Shown: one piece after another, positions 15,927 to 24,963 of the stretch
How the letters are laid out: each line of letters begins with the position of its first letter
Numbering within the stretch: the stretch's first letter is position 1
NCBI RefSeq assembly: GCF_945957355.1
Contig: NZ_CAMFKM010000007.1
Coordinates: 1-64,000, forward strand
Direction of reading: 5' to 3'
Source: an uncultured Reyranella sp.
GTDB taxonomy: Bacteria > Pseudomonadota > Alphaproteobacteria > Reyranellales > Reyranellaceae
DNA: 64,000 nt
Notes under the pieces: model-generated
The model's database searches: none
What the model was told of the DNA's origin: nothing
What the model saw: the letters and a program-made list of their open reading frames with translations, nothing else
Translations under genes and position numbers: made by a program

Positions 15927-16226
15927 TCACGACCTGACTGGCAGTGCATCGGAGAATTCCTGACGGGTCGTCGGCTTGCCATCGATGGCCTCGTACACCG
16001 CTTTGGATTTGCCGAGAGTCTCCATGAGTGATTTCGGCCCTTCGAAGGGCCGGCCGCCAATATGCCAACCGTCGGGATGAAGCTCCTCGATCAGAACCCA
16101 AACCACCTCGCGGAACGCCTCCGATCCCTCGAACCTGACCATGACATCGGACAGAGCCTTGGCCATCGCATGCTTCTCTTCGCTGCTAAAGACACCTTCC
16201 ACCAGCTTGACGTTCACGAATGGCAT
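15927..16226 (-). CDS. Tautomerase-family protein (4-oxalocrotonate tautomerase-like)
   Basis: A 99-residue enzyme starting MPFVNVKLVEGVFSSEEKHA. After Met removal, Pro1 is the catalytic base of the tautomerase superfamily. This start is chosen over the one at 16259 for that reason and for AAGGA upstream. Conserved features include the ALSDVMVRFEGSEAFREVVW helix-strand region and VLIEELHPDGWHIGG. It is the last gene of a minus-strand operon after the MDR oxidoreductase (29-base gap). It likely tautomerises a keto/enol intermediate from the operon's substrate, or dehalogenates one; the substrate is unknown. Confidence 0.85.
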   Translation of the reverse strand: MPFVNVKLVEGVFSSEEKHAMAKALSDVMVRFEGSEAFREVVWVLIEELHPDGWHIGGRPFEGPKSLMETLGKSKAVYEAIDGKPTTRQEFSDALPVRS

Positions 16227-16255
16227 GACGAGTTCCTTTCCAGGGAGAGAGGCAT

Positions 16256-17254
16256 TCATTCGGCGACATCGACCACGACCTTGCCCTTGGCGCTACGGTC
16301 TTCGATCGCACCGTAGGCGTCGAGAATCGAGCTGAGCCCGAACCTGCGCGGATCCAACCGCGGTCTGATCTTTCCCGCATCAGCAAGTTTCGCCGCTTCG
16401 CGCAGAATCTCGCCATGATGGGCGCGTCCCCGCCCTGTCAGCATCGGCAACAGAGTAAAGACGCCGGAATAGGTAGCCGCACGGAAGGACAACGGCGCCA
16501 ATGCATGGTTTCCCCAGCCAAGGCAGCTGACCACATGTCCGAAGCGGCGAACGGCATAAAACGATGCGTCCAGGGCCTGTCCGCCGACGGTGTCGTAGAC
16601 CAGGTCGAAGCCCTCTCCTCCTGTATGCTCGTCGACATACTGGTCGACGGTCGAGCGTCGATAGTCGATTGCGACCGCGTTCTCGGCTTCGATCTCCGGC
16701 CGCCTGGCGGCGCTGTCCACGGCATAAACCTCGGCGCCGAACGCCCTGGCGATCTGGATGGCCATGTGGCCAACGCCCCCGGCGCCCTGCACCAGCACTT
16801 TCTGTCCAGCACGAACGCGCGCACGGTCGACGAGTCCCTCCCAGGCGGTGATGAAGACGAGGGGCAGAACCGCTGCCTCTCGCATATCAAGAGCCTTGGG
16901 CTTTACCGCGAGCAGATCTGCATCGACTGCAATGAACTCCGCCAGCGAGCCCTGGAGACCGCCGACACCTCCGGCAAGCCCATAGACTGCGTCGCCTGGC
17001 TTGAACGCCGTGACAGCCGCGCCCACGCTTTCGACTGTCCCCGCCAGATCCAATCCCAGCACCGCAGGCAACGGGTGCCTGGCATGTGGTGCCTGGCCGT
17101 GCCGGATCTTGAGGTCGAGCGGATTGACGCCGCTCGCCGCAACACGCACCAGGACCTGACCGGCTGCCGGCTTCGGCCGGTCGACCGTGGCTCGCCGGAA
17201 GGGCGCGTCCACGCCCTCCAGCACCATCGCCTGCATCATTGGCGCCTTCGTCAT
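16256..17254 (-). CDS. Zinc-independent MDR (quinone oxidoreductase-like) dehydrogenase
   Basis: A 332-residue NADPH-dependent reductase of the medium-chain family. The N-terminal GroES-like part runs AMVLEGVDAPFRRATVDRPK through ASGVNPLDLKIRHG. A Rossmann domain has VLVQGAGGVGHMAIQIARAFG near 150-170. The structural and catalytic zinc cysteines are absent, as in quinone oxidoreductases. The start MTKAPMMQAM at 17254 is the first Met after the upstream gene's stop; a second Met six codons later is possible. It is the middle gene of a three-gene operon with the cysteine hydrolase (14-base gap) and the tautomerase. Confidence 0.88.
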   Translation of the reverse strand: MTKAPMMQAMVLEGVDAPFRRATVDRPKPAAGQVLVRVAASGVNPLDLKIRHGQAPHARHPLPAVLGLDLAGTVESVGAAVTAFKPGDAVYGLAGGVGGLQGSLAEFIAVDADLLAVKPKALDMREAAVLPLVFITAWEGLVDRARVRAGQKVLVQGAGGVGHMAIQIARAFGAEVYAVDSAARRPEIEAENAVAIDYRRSTVDQYVDEHTGGEGFDLVYDTVGGQALDASFYAVRRFGHVVSCLGWGNHALAPLSFRAATYSGVFTLLPMLTGRGRAHHGEILREAAKLADAGKIRPRLDPRRFGLSSILDAYGAIEDRSAKGKVVVDVAE

Positions 17255-17268
17255 TTCAGCCCCGCGCC

Positions 17269-18072
17269 TCAGCCGGCGCCACGACGCATGAGGTCGAGCA
17301 CCTCGTCGGTCGATGGCACCATATGGGCGAGGTAACGATAGTTGATCAGTGCCGCCTGGTAGCCATCCCCCCATTCGGGATGGCGCGGACCGGCAACGGC
17401 GTCCTTCACGACTGCAACCTCGAAGCCCTGTTCGAGAAGTTCGCGCAGATGCGACTCGACGCACATGTTCGCCAGCATCCCGCCCAGAATGATGCGCGAG
17501 ATCCCACGCTTGCGCAGCTGCAGGACCAGGTCGTTGGTCTGCGGTCCGAACACTTTGTGCGGACTTGCAACGACGGTCTTGCCGTCATCGATATAGGGCT
17601 TGAACCGATCGAGCCAATCGGCTCCTGAATTCTTGAATCCCTCAAGCGTAAGCTGACCGCTTCTCCGGAAGACATCGCCGCGCGCCTCGTCCGTCTCCAG
17701 CGGACCATTGAATTTCCAGCCCTTGTCAGTCGGGAAGAAGTAGTGCGGGGAGATGAACACGTCGTAGCCGCGCTCCTTGGCAGCCTTGAAGATACGCTCC
17801 ATGTTCTCGACGGTGCGGTTCTCGGTGACGCTGGCGCCGGTGGCACCCCACGCGCGACCGGCTGGGCTCAGCACGTCGTTCTGGGGATCGATGAACACCA
17901 CGCCCGTGTCCTTCACACTGACCGGCATTCCGGCGGCGCGCGCGGGCGCTTGGGCGAGAGCTTCCGCCGACGCAATGCCGACGGCAACGACTGCCGAGCA
18001 GAAGAGAAAATTCCGGCGCGACAGTCTCTCGGGGACTTGCGGCTCCGGGCCGCTGGCGGATTGGCGTGTCAT
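17269..18072 (-). CDS. Isochorismatase-family cysteine hydrolase with Tat signal
   Basis: A 267-residue hydrolase. It starts with a twin-arginine signal (LSRRNFLFCSAVVAVGIASA, ending in an ALAQA-like cleavage site near 41), so it would be exported folded. The isochorismatase-fold triad is present: Asp62 in VVFIDPQND, Lys173 in ASPHKVFG and Cys204 in ANMCVESHLRELLEQGFEV. Most family members are cytoplasmic; export suggests an amide or ester substrate met in the periplasm. First gene of a minus-strand operon, divergent from the SDR gene across 249 bases (18073-18321) in which no further gene is supported. Confidence 0.88.
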   Translation of the reverse strand: MTRQSASGPEPQVPERLSRRNFLFCSAVVAVGIASAEALAQAPARAAGMPVSVKDTGVVFIDPQNDVLSPAGRAWGATGASVTENRTVENMERIFKAAKERGYDVFISPHYFFPTDKGWKFNGPLETDEARGDVFRRSGQLTLEGFKNSGADWLDRFKPYIDDGKTVVASPHKVFGPQTNDLVLQLRKRGISRIILGGMLANMCVESHLRELLEQGFEVAVVKDAVAGPRHPEWGDGYQAALINYRYLAHMVPSTDEVLDLMRRGAG

Positions 18073-18321
18073 GACTGACTCTCCGGTGGTTCGAGGCCAC
18101 AGCGCGAGGCGGCAGCTTCGTCTTCAGGGCGACGAGACATTGTCACGATGAAGCGGACTGCGGCTTGGGGATCCCTGCCCGGATTTGCAAGGAACTGCTG
18201 GAACAGGCGCCGCAGACGACCGCATTTCCATCCAATCGTCAGCACGAGGCGCCAAGACCCAGCGCCACCCGCCAGCAAGCATTGGCGTGCACGGGAACCG
18301 TCCTGCGGCGGAGAAAGCAGC

Positions 18322-19245
18322 ATGTCCTCGACTGAGCAATTTGGATTCTTGACGACGACTGACGATGTTCTCCAGGGCGTCGACCTCACCGGCAAGGCGA
18401 TGATCGTCACCGGAGGAGCGAGCGGCATTGGCCTGGAGACGTCGCGCAGCCTGGCCGCCGCAGGGGCCTCCGTCACGATTGCCGCGCGGCGGCTTCGCGA
18501 GGCCGAGGAGATAGTCGGGGCCCTCCGGCAAAGCACGGCGAACGATGCAATCGAGGCGCGCGCCCTCGATCTGGCAGACCTCAATTCGGTTCGTGCTTTC
18601 ATCGACGGCTGGAAGGGTCCTCTTCACGCCTTGGTAAACAACGCCGGGATCATGGCGTTGCCGGTACTCGAGCGCTCGCCGGAGGGCTGCGAGATGCAGT
18701 TCGCCACCAACTTCCTGGGACATTTCGCACTCACATTGGGTCTACACCGGCATCTTGCGGAGGCCGGTGACGCCCGCGTCGTTTGCGTCAGCTCGACGGG
18801 AAGCCTGTTCGGCCCGGTACTCTGGGACGACCCTCACTTTCGCTTTATCCCCTATGATCCGCTGTTTGCCTACGCCCAGTCCAAGACGGCCTGCATCCTG
18901 CTGTCCGTTGGCATAGCCCAGCGATGGGCCGGGAGCGGCATCACGTCCAACGCCCTGCACCCGGGCGCCATCGCCACAAACCTGCAGCGCTACACGGGCG
19001 GCTTGCGCACCCCGGAGGCCCTGCGGAAGACGCTACGACAGGGAGCCGCGACTTCGGTCCTGCTGGCGGCTTCACCGGCGCTCAAAGGCGTCAGCGGTCG
19101 CTACTTCGAGGATTGCAATGTCGCGCCAGTGTGCAACGAGCGCCCGAGCGCGGCGCTCGCCGGCGTCGCCCCCTATGCGCTCGACGGCTCCAATGCGGAA
19201 CGGTTGTGGGAGCTGGCGCTGGATCTGATGACACCGCAGACATGA
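18322..19245 (+). CDS. Short-chain dehydrogenase/reductase
   Basis: A 307-residue SDR of the retinol-dehydrogenase/oxidoreductase type. NAD(P)-binding VTGGASGIG at 29-37, VNNAGIM near 110, and catalytic Tyr184/Lys188 in YAQSK, with a Ser in VVCVSSTGS about 25 residues earlier. Arg residues after the second strand (AARRLREAEE) favour NADP. The start at 18322 has GGAG nine bases upstream; the longer frame beginning at 18148 has no family similarity. It leads a plus-strand set with the haloperoxidase-like, DsrE and OsmC genes. Substrate not predictable. Confidence 0.9.
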   Translation: MSSTEQFGFLTTTDDVLQGVDLTGKAMIVTGGASGIGLETSRSLAAAGASVTIAARRLREAEEIVGALRQSTANDAIEARALDLADLNSVRAFIDGWKGPLHALVNNAGIMALPVLERSPEGCEMQFATNFLGHFALTLGLHRHLAEAGDARVVCVSSTGSLFGPVLWDDPHFRFIPYDPLFAYAQSKTACILLSVGIAQRWAGSGITSNALHPGAIATNLQRYTGGLRTPEALRKTLRQGAATSVLLAASPALKGVSGRYFEDCNVAPVCNERPSAALAGVAPYALDGSNAERLWELALDLMTPQT

Positions 19246-19329
19246 TCGCCCTGCACGGATGCGGAGACGTCGGGGCGGCACATCCTTCCAATCAGCAGCA
19301 GGAGCTCACAAGACCCGCGAAGCGGCGCG

Positions 19330-19351
19330 GATCACTCTGACACCGGTGATC
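19330..19351. promoter_or_regulatory. Inverted repeat upstream of the haloperoxidase-like gene
   Basis: GATCAC and GTGATC are separated by ten bases, 25 bases before the start at 19377, with ACCGGT in the middle. It could be a repressor site. Confidence 0.25.
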
Positions 19352-19376
19352 GTCGGGTAACGAGAGAGCAAGAGCC

Positions 19377-20342
19377 ATGAGCGCACACGAAAAGCCCTTC
19401 TCGCGCCGGAACCTGTTGATCGCCGGCTCCGCTGCAGCGCTGGCGGCCCTGCCGATGATTGGCCCCGAGGCACAGACGGGTACCTCTCGTTCACTCGGAT
19501 CCGCGAAAGGACATGCGATGAGCTATCTCACCACGAAGGACGGCACGCAGATCTTCTACAAGGACTGGGGCGCCGGGCAGCCCGTGGTCTTCCATCACGG
19601 CTGGCCACTCAGCAGCGACGATTGGGACAATCAGATGTTGTTCTTCCTCGCTCAGGGCTACCGCGTCATCGCCCACGACCGCCGCGGCCACGGCCGATCC
19701 ACGCAGACGCACACGGGCAACGACATGGACACGTATGCCGCCGACATGGCTGAGCTGGCGGCGGCACTCGACCTTCGGAACGCCATCCATGTCGGCCATT
19801 CGACCGGCGGCGGCGAAGTGGCCCGATATGTCGCACGACACGGGAAAGGCCGGGTTGCCAAAGCCGTGCTGATCAGCGCCATTCCTCCGGTCATGCTCAA
19901 GAGCGAGCGTAACCCGGGCGGCACCCCGATCGAGGTATTCGACGGATATCGGGCGGCACTCGCCGCCAATCGCGCGCAGTTCTATCTCGATGTTCCGAGT
20001 GGCCCCTTCTACGGATTCAATCGCCCAGGGGCGAATGTCTCCCAGGGGCTGATCCGCAATTGGTGGCGGCAAGGGATGATGGGCGGCGCCAAGGCCCACT
20101 ACGATTGCGTTAAAGTCTTTTCGGAAACCGACCACACCGAGGATCTCAGGCAGATCGACGTGCCGGTCCTGCTGATGCACGGCGAAGACGACCAGGTCGT
20201 GCCGATCGCCGATTCGGCGCACCTCGGGATAAAGCTGCTTCGACGGGGCCTGCTCAAGACCTACAAGGGTCTGCCGCACGGCATGTTCGCGACTCATCCG
20301 GAGATCATCAATGCCGATCTCCTGGCTTTCATGCGCACCTGA
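19377..20342 (+). CDS. Chloroperoxidase-like alpha/beta hydrolase with Tat signal
   Basis: A 321-residue protein. Residues 1-32 form a twin-arginine signal ([19 protein letters not shown]), fused before what is normally the first residue of cofactor-free chloroperoxidases ([20 protein letters not shown], residue 48 on). The triad is Ser142 in GHSTGGG, Asp272 in HGEDDQVVP and His301 in [20 protein letters not shown] and [10 protein letters not shown] are family hallmarks. These enzymes act as perhydrolases/esterases and can make hypohalites from peroxide. Export with the peroxide-linked OsmC gene two genes away suggests oxidative or xenobiotic chemistry in the periplasm. Confidence 0.9.
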   Translation: MSAHEKPFSRRNLLIAGSAAALAALPMIGPEAQTGTSRSLGSAKGHAMSYLTTKDGTQIFYKDWGAGQPVVFHHGWPLSSDDWDNQMLFFLAQGYRVIAHDRRGHGRSTQTHTGNDMDTYAADMAELAAALDLRNAIHVGHSTGGGEVARYVARHGKGRVAKAVLISAIPPVMLKSERNPGGTPIEVFDGYRAALAANRAQFYLDVPSGPFYGFNRPGANVSQGLIRNWWRQGMMGGAKAHYDCVKVFSETDHTEDLRQIDVPVLLMHGEDDQVVPIADSAHLGIKLLRRGLLKTYKGLPHGMFATHPEIINADLLAFMRT

Positions 20343-20356
20343 AGAGGAGTCAGCAC

Positions 20357-20794
20357 ATGTCGAATTCAGCGAATCCAATCACCGTCGATATTCCCGTCGC
20401 ACTGAAGCAGGTAAAATCAGTGCACAGCATCGGCGGCCTGGCGTTCGAGGGAGACCTGCCGGCCTCGCTCTTCCACCTGCAACTCATAGTGGCCGACATC
20501 ATCGACTGGGGTGCACAGTCCGAGGTCATTGCAGTGTTTCACACGAACGCCGGACATGTGACCCTTCACGACGTTGCCTACGATGCAGCCCGGCACATTG
20601 CCACGGGCAATCCCTACAAGGAGCTCGTCTTCGCGCTGATGAACGGCGGCGTGAAGATCGAGCTTTGCGGCGCCACCGCAAAGGCGAATGGCTGGGGCAA
20701 CGCCGACCTGCTACCCGGCGTGAAGATCAATACGGACGCCATGGCCCGAACGATCCAGCTCGTTCAGCAAGGCTTCGTAAAGATCACGGAGTAG
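20357..20794 (+). CDS. DsrE-family protein
   Basis: A 145-residue DsrE-fold protein. HLQLIVADIIDWG, VFHTNAGHVTLHD and NGGVKIELCGATAKANGW mark the family, with conserved Cys104 in the position used for sulfur or redox chemistry in DsrE/DsrF relatives. No signal peptide, so it is cytoplasmic. It starts 14 bases after the haloperoxidase-like gene, so they are almost certainly cotranscribed. The exact role of stand-alone DsrE proteins is uncertain; sulfur relay or thiol protection is possible. Confidence 0.82.
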   Translation: MSNSANPITVDIPVALKQVKSVHSIGGLAFEGDLPASLFHLQLIVADIIDWGAQSEVIAVFHTNAGHVTLHDVAYDAARHIATGNPYKELVFALMNGGVKIELCGATAKANGWGNADLLPGVKINTDAMARTIQLVQQGFVKITE

Positions 20795-20870
20795 GCTCGA
20801 TAAGGGCTGAGCCGGCTGGCGCCATCCAGTATCATCTGGCAGGTTGGTTCCCGTCGAGGAGGGCACGAGA

Positions 20871-21320
20871 ATGAGCGACCAGATCTCCGTTACGATCACC
20901 CGACAAGACAAGTACCGGTTTCTGGTCGACTACGGCTCCGGACTGCCGACGTCGGTCGCGGACGAACCCGCGCCCCTTGGTGACGGCGAAGGACCGTCGC
21001 CGTCGCATATGCTTGCGGCCAGCGTCGCCAACTGCCTTGCCGCCAGCCTCGTTTTTGCGCACGGGAAGTTCAAGGAAGATCCTGGCCATTTGACGGCGAC
21101 CGCTGTTTGCCGGATCGGTCGCAACGATCGGAACAGGCTGCGGGTCGTCGGCATCGACGTCAGTCTGACGCTGGGCGTTGCGCCCGAGACGCTTGCGCAC
21201 CTCGACCGCGCCCTCGCCCAGTTTACGGATTTCTGTACGGTCTCCCAGAGTGTGAAGTCCGGCATCCCGCTGACGGTTACAGTCGCCGCACCCGACGGCC
21301 GCGTTCTGAAGCACGAGTGA
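20871..21320 (+). CDS. OsmC-family protein (thiol peroxidase/organic hydroperoxide resistance type)
   Basis: A 149-residue protein. Both redox cysteines are present: Cys55 in SVANCLAASL and Cys122 in FTDFCTVSQSV, as in OsmC/Ohr peroxidases. The segment GDGEGPSPSHMLAAS precedes the first Cys as expected. The start at 20871 has GGAGGG upstream; an upstream Met at 20844 lacks support. Last gene of the plus-strand set, convergent with the carboxylase gene. It should detoxify organic hydroperoxides. Confidence 0.88.
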   Translation: MSDQISVTITRQDKYRFLVDYGSGLPTSVADEPAPLGDGEGPSPSHMLAASVANCLAASLVFAHGKFKEDPGHLTATAVCRIGRNDRNRLRVVGIDVSLTLGVAPETLAHLDRALAQFTDFCTVSQSVKSGIPLTVTVAAPDGRVLKHE

Positions 21321-21459
21321 GCACGAGCTTCTCTTGCTCTGAGGGCCGGACCTCCACCATCCGCGTTACAGGAGCCAAGTTGATTCCTGGCCCAGGTGCC
21401 TGAATTCCCCGCTCTGTGTTCCCGGAAGAGGTCAGGTTGCCGACCGGATCACTCCACCA

Positions 21460-24400
21460 TCACCACGAATCGACCATCGGGCGTTTTTTGCCAGCGCGTG
21501 CCGGGCCCGGCCGGATCGCCGCCAACATGTTGACGACCCAGGGCCTCGTCTCGGCAGGATCGATTACGTCGTCGAGCATGAAATTGGTCGAGCGATTCAA
21601 CGCCTTTCCAGCAGTATAGGCCTGCGCAACCTTGCTTTCGAAGAACTCGAGGCGTTCCTCCGGATCGGCGATGGCCGCGAGCTCGGCGCGATAGCCCAGC
21701 TTCACCTGCCCCTCGATGCCCATCGGCGCGAACTCGCCGGTCGGCCAGGACACATAGAAATAAGGGGCGCGGTAGTTGCCGCCGGCCATCGCACTCTGCC
21801 CCAGGCCGTAAGCCTTGCGCAGCACGATCGTGAAATACGGAACGGTCATGTTGCAACTGGTCAGGAACATGCGCGCCGCATGGCGAACCAGGGCCGTCTT
21901 CTCGGCCTCCGGGCCGACCATGATGCCGGGCGTGTCACACAGATTGACGAGCGGGATGTCATAAGCGTCGCAGAGCTGCATGAACCGCGCGCCCTTGTCG
22001 GATCCGTCGGAATCGACCGCGCCGCTCAAGTGCTTCGGATCATTGGCCATCACACCGACCGTCCGCCCTTCCAGTCGGATCAACGCCGTGACCAACGTGC
22101 GCCCGAAATCGCGGCGCAGCTCGAGCACCGAGCCTTCGTCGGCCAGCGTGTGAATCACGTCGCGCACCTCGTACGTGCGCAGCCGGTTCTCCGGCACGAT
22201 ATGGCGCATCCGCCGCTGATCCGGCGCGATCCACTCTTTCAGAGGCCCCTGGAAATAGGCGAGATATCTCTTGGCTACGGCAACGGCTTCGGCTTCGTCG
22301 GCGACCAGGATGTCGACGACTCCGTTGCGCGTCTGCACCGACATCGGGCCGATCTCCTCCGGCGCGAACACCCCGAGTCCGCCGCCCTCGACCATTGCCG
22401 GGCCGCCCATGCCGAGCGTGGTGTCCGCCGTCGCGATGATCACGTCGCAGCAGCCGAGCAGCGACGCATTGCCCGCGAAGCATCGACCGGAGACGATGCC
22501 GATCAGCGGCACCAGCGCCGAGAGCTGGCCGAAATGATGGAATGTGTCGAACTGGATGAAGCCGCCATAGTCGTCATCGCCCGGCCGGCCGCCGCCGCCT
22601 TCTGCAAACAGCACCAATGGCATCCGCCCGTCCTCGGCGATGTCGAGGATCTTGTCGGTCTTCCAGTGATTGTGAACGCCCTGCGTCCCGGCAAAGACGG
22701 TGTAGTCATAGGCCATCACGGCAACGCCGGTGGCCGGCGCCTCGAACATGCGTCCGTTTACCCGACCGACGCCGGTGACGAGGCCATCGGCCGGACTGCG
22801 GGTCAACAGATCGTCCAGAGTCCGCCGATGCCGCTGTGCCGCAACGACCAGGGGGCCATACTCCACGAACGTGCCAGGATCGATCAGGTCATCGACATTC
22901 TCGCGCGCCGTCCGATGGCTGGTCTTGTGCCGGCGCTTCACCGCATCCGGCCGGCTCTTGTCTTGCGTCAGAGCCCGGCGCGCCAGCATCTCGGCCAGAT
23001 CCGGCCGGATGGCATCGAGGTCGATCTCATCAGCGCCGCTCTGGACTTGCGCCTCGACCTCGGACGGCTCGAGCGTCAACAGCAGCTGGTCTTCCCACAG
23101 AGCGTCACCAATCTCGACATGAATGGCCCGGACGATGCCACCTGCGGTCGCCTTGATGACGTGTTCCATCTTCATGGCTTCCATCACGACAACCTCGGCC
23201 CCCGCCGGCACGGCATCTCCAACAGAGACGGCAACCGAAATGACAGTGCCCTGCATCGGCGTCCGAACCCCTGACATGCCGTCCTGCAGAGCATCTCCGA
23301 CGGTAGTGCCGACATTCGGTCCCGACTGGTCGCGCGTCGCCTGCCCGTAGGCAAGGACGGAGAGAGGGTCGGCGGCGTCGACCTTGGCCCCTGCCCGGGC
23401 ACCCCGCTTCGTATCTCCCTTCGCTGTCGCGTACAGACGCGGATGAGCGGCCGCACCCAGGGAAATCAGCGCCGACGCGTTGGCCTCCACGAAGCCCGTG
23501 TCGAGGTCGCCCGCCCGCACACCCTTGTCCAGCAGCACAGCCTGGAGAAAGGCGATGTTGGTCGGCACGCCGGCAATGTTGAATTCGCAGAGGGCCCGGT
23601 AGCCCTTGCCCGTCACATCCCCGACGCGGCCGCTGCGGGCGACGACGATGAGTTTGGCGAGCAGCGAATCGTAGGCCGGATTGGTCGCGTAGCCGGCATA
23701 GCCGTAGCCGTCGACGCGAATGTCCGGCCCGCCGGGCGGTTCGTAGGTGCCCACGACGCCACCGCCGGGCTTGGCCGTCCCGTCGGGCTGCATCGTTTCG
23801 ACGTTGATGCGGAGTTGCATCGCCATGCCGCGCGGGACCGGTCCAGCGCCGCCTGCAAGGCCAAGTTCCGCGAGCGTAGCGCCGCTCGCCAGCCGGAGCT
23901 GCAGCTCGACGAGGTCCAGGCCCGTGACCGCTTCCGTCACAGTGTGCTCGACCTGAAGTCGCGGATTTGCTTCGATGAAGTAGAAGGCACCGCTGGCGCC
24001 ATCGACGAGGAATTCGAACGTGCCGAGGCTGCGGTAGTTCGCGGCGCGCGCGAGCGTCAGGGCGGCATCCAGCACCTGTTGCCGTACGCGGGCATCGAGA
24101 TTCGGCGCGGGCGCGAATTCGACGAGCTTCTGGCGCTGGCGCTGCAGCGAGCAGTCGCGTTCCCACAGATGCGCGACCTCCACCCCATCGCCGATCACCT
24201 GCACCTCGATGTGGCGCGCCTGACGCACGAGTTGCTCGACGTAGAGATCACCTGAACCGAAGGCAGCGGTCGCCTCCGAGCGGCAGCGGGCAAATGCCTC
24301 CTCCAGCCCCTCGGCCGTCAGGACGGGACGCATGCCGCGTCCGCCACCACCAGCCACTGCCTTGACCATCACGGCCGCCGCCGCGCCGAGCCCGTCCATG

Positions 24401-24837
24401 AAGGACCGAGCCTCTGCGAGTGTCGTCGGCGCCACCGTGCCCGGCAGGGTCGGCACACCGACTTCATCGGCAAGCTGCCGGGCCCGGTGCTTGTCCCCAA
24501 ACAGGTCGATTATCTCAGGCGTCGGACCAACAAAGGTGATGCCCGCCTCGGCACAGGCACGCGCGAAGCCTGCATTCTCGGACAGGAAGCCATAGCCAGG
24601 ATGGATTGCCGTCGCCCCCGCCTCTCTTGCCGCTCGCAGGATAGCTGCCCCATCGAGATACGCCGCGACGCCACGGCCCGGCAGGGCGATCGCCGCATCG
24701 GCTTTCTCGACATGCAGGCTGGCGCTGTCGTCAGCGGGATGGATCGCGATGCTGCCCATGCCGAGATCGGCAGCCGAGCGGAAGATGCGAATGGCAATCT
24801 CGCCGCGGTTGGCGACGAGCAACTTCTGTCCTGTCAT
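21460..24837 (-). CDS. Single-chain acyl-CoA carboxylase (BC-BCCP-CT fusion)
   Basis: A 1125-residue biotin enzyme that would carboxylate acyl-CoAs (long-chain acyl-CoA carboxylase type, homohexameric in known cases). Residues 1-445 are biotin carboxylase (LLVANRGEIAIRIFRSA, ATP-grasp GGGGRGM, FIEANPRLQVEHTVTE). Residues ~520-590 are the biotin carrier with Lys556 in VVMEAMKMEHV. Residues ~620-1125 are the carboxyltransferase (ARENVDDLIDPGTFVEYGPL, GIVSGRCFAGNA, PLVNLCDTPGIMVG). The start at 24837 is the first Met before the BC motif; any longer frame would run antisense through the amidohydrolase gene. It is divergent from the M20 gene across 126 bases. Confidence 0.93.
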   Translation of the reverse strand: MTGQKLLVANRGEIAIRIFRSAADLGMGSIAIHPADDSASLHVEKADAAIALPGRGVAAYLDGAAILRAAREAGATAIHPGYGFLSENAGFARACAEAGITFVGPTPEIIDLFGDKHRARQLADEVGVPTLPGTVAPTTLAEARSFMDGLGAAAAVMVKAVAGGGGRGMRPVLTAEGLEEAFARCRSEATAAFGSGDLYVEQLVRQARHIEVQVIGDGVEVAHLWERDCSLQRQRQKLVEFAPAPNLDARVRQQVLDAALTLARAANYRSLGTFEFLVDGASGAFYFIEANPRLQVEHTVTEAVTGLDLVELQLRLASGATLAELGLAGGAGPVPRGMAMQLRINVETMQPDGTAKPGGGVVGTYEPPGGPDIRVDGYGYAGYATNPAYDSLLAKLIVVARSGRVGDVTGKGYRALCEFNIAGVPTNIAFLQAVLLDKGVRAGDLDTGFVEANASALISLGAAAHPRLYATAKGDTKRGARAGAKVDAADPLSVLAYGQATRDQSGPNVGTTVGDALQDGMSGVRTPMQGTVISVAVSVGDAVPAGAEVVVMEAMKMEHVIKATAGGIVRAIHVEIGDALWEDQLLLTLEPSEVEAQVQSGADEIDLDAIRPDLAEMLARRALTQDKSRPDAVKRRHKTSHRTARENVDDLIDPGTFVEYGPLVVAAQRHRRTLDDLLTRSPADGLVTGVGRVNGRMFEAPATGVAVMAYDYTVFAGTQGVHNHWKTDKILDIAEDGRMPLVLFAEGGGGRPGDDDYGGFIQFDTFHHFGQLSALVPLIGIVSGRCFAGNASLLGCCDVIIATADTTLGMGGPAMVEGGGLGVFAPEEIGPMSVQTRNGVVDILVADEAEAVAVAKRYLAYFQGPLKEWIAPDQRRMRHIVPENRLRTYEVRDVIHTLADEGSVLELRRDFGRTLVTALIRLEGRTVGVMANDPKHLSGAVDSDGSDKGARFMQLCDAYDIPLVNLCDTPGIMVGPEAEKTALVRHAARMFLTSCNMTVPYFTIVLRKAYGLGQSAMAGGNYRAPYFYVSWPTGEFAPMGIEGQVKLGYRAELAAIADPEERLEFFESKVAQAYTAGKALNRSTNFMLDDVIDPAETRPWVVNMLAAIRPGPARAGKKRPMVDSW

Positions 24838-24874
24838 CGTGTCGGTGCTCTTGGAAGAAACAGAAAAGAGAGAC

Positions 24875-24890
24875 GGCAATATTGGCAATA
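24875..24890. promoter_or_regulatory. GGCAATA direct repeat in divergent promoter region
   Basis: GGCAATA occurs at 24875-24881 and 24884-24890 (nine-base period), with an inner palindrome CAATATTG. It lies between the divergent carboxylase and amidohydrolase genes and may bind a regulator. Confidence 0.25.
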
Positions 24891-24963
24891 CCATAGCCGC
24901 CGGCACGATACCGCCTGCGCGAAACCCTTGCCTACATGCCCTGTCGTCTAGGACACTCACGGC

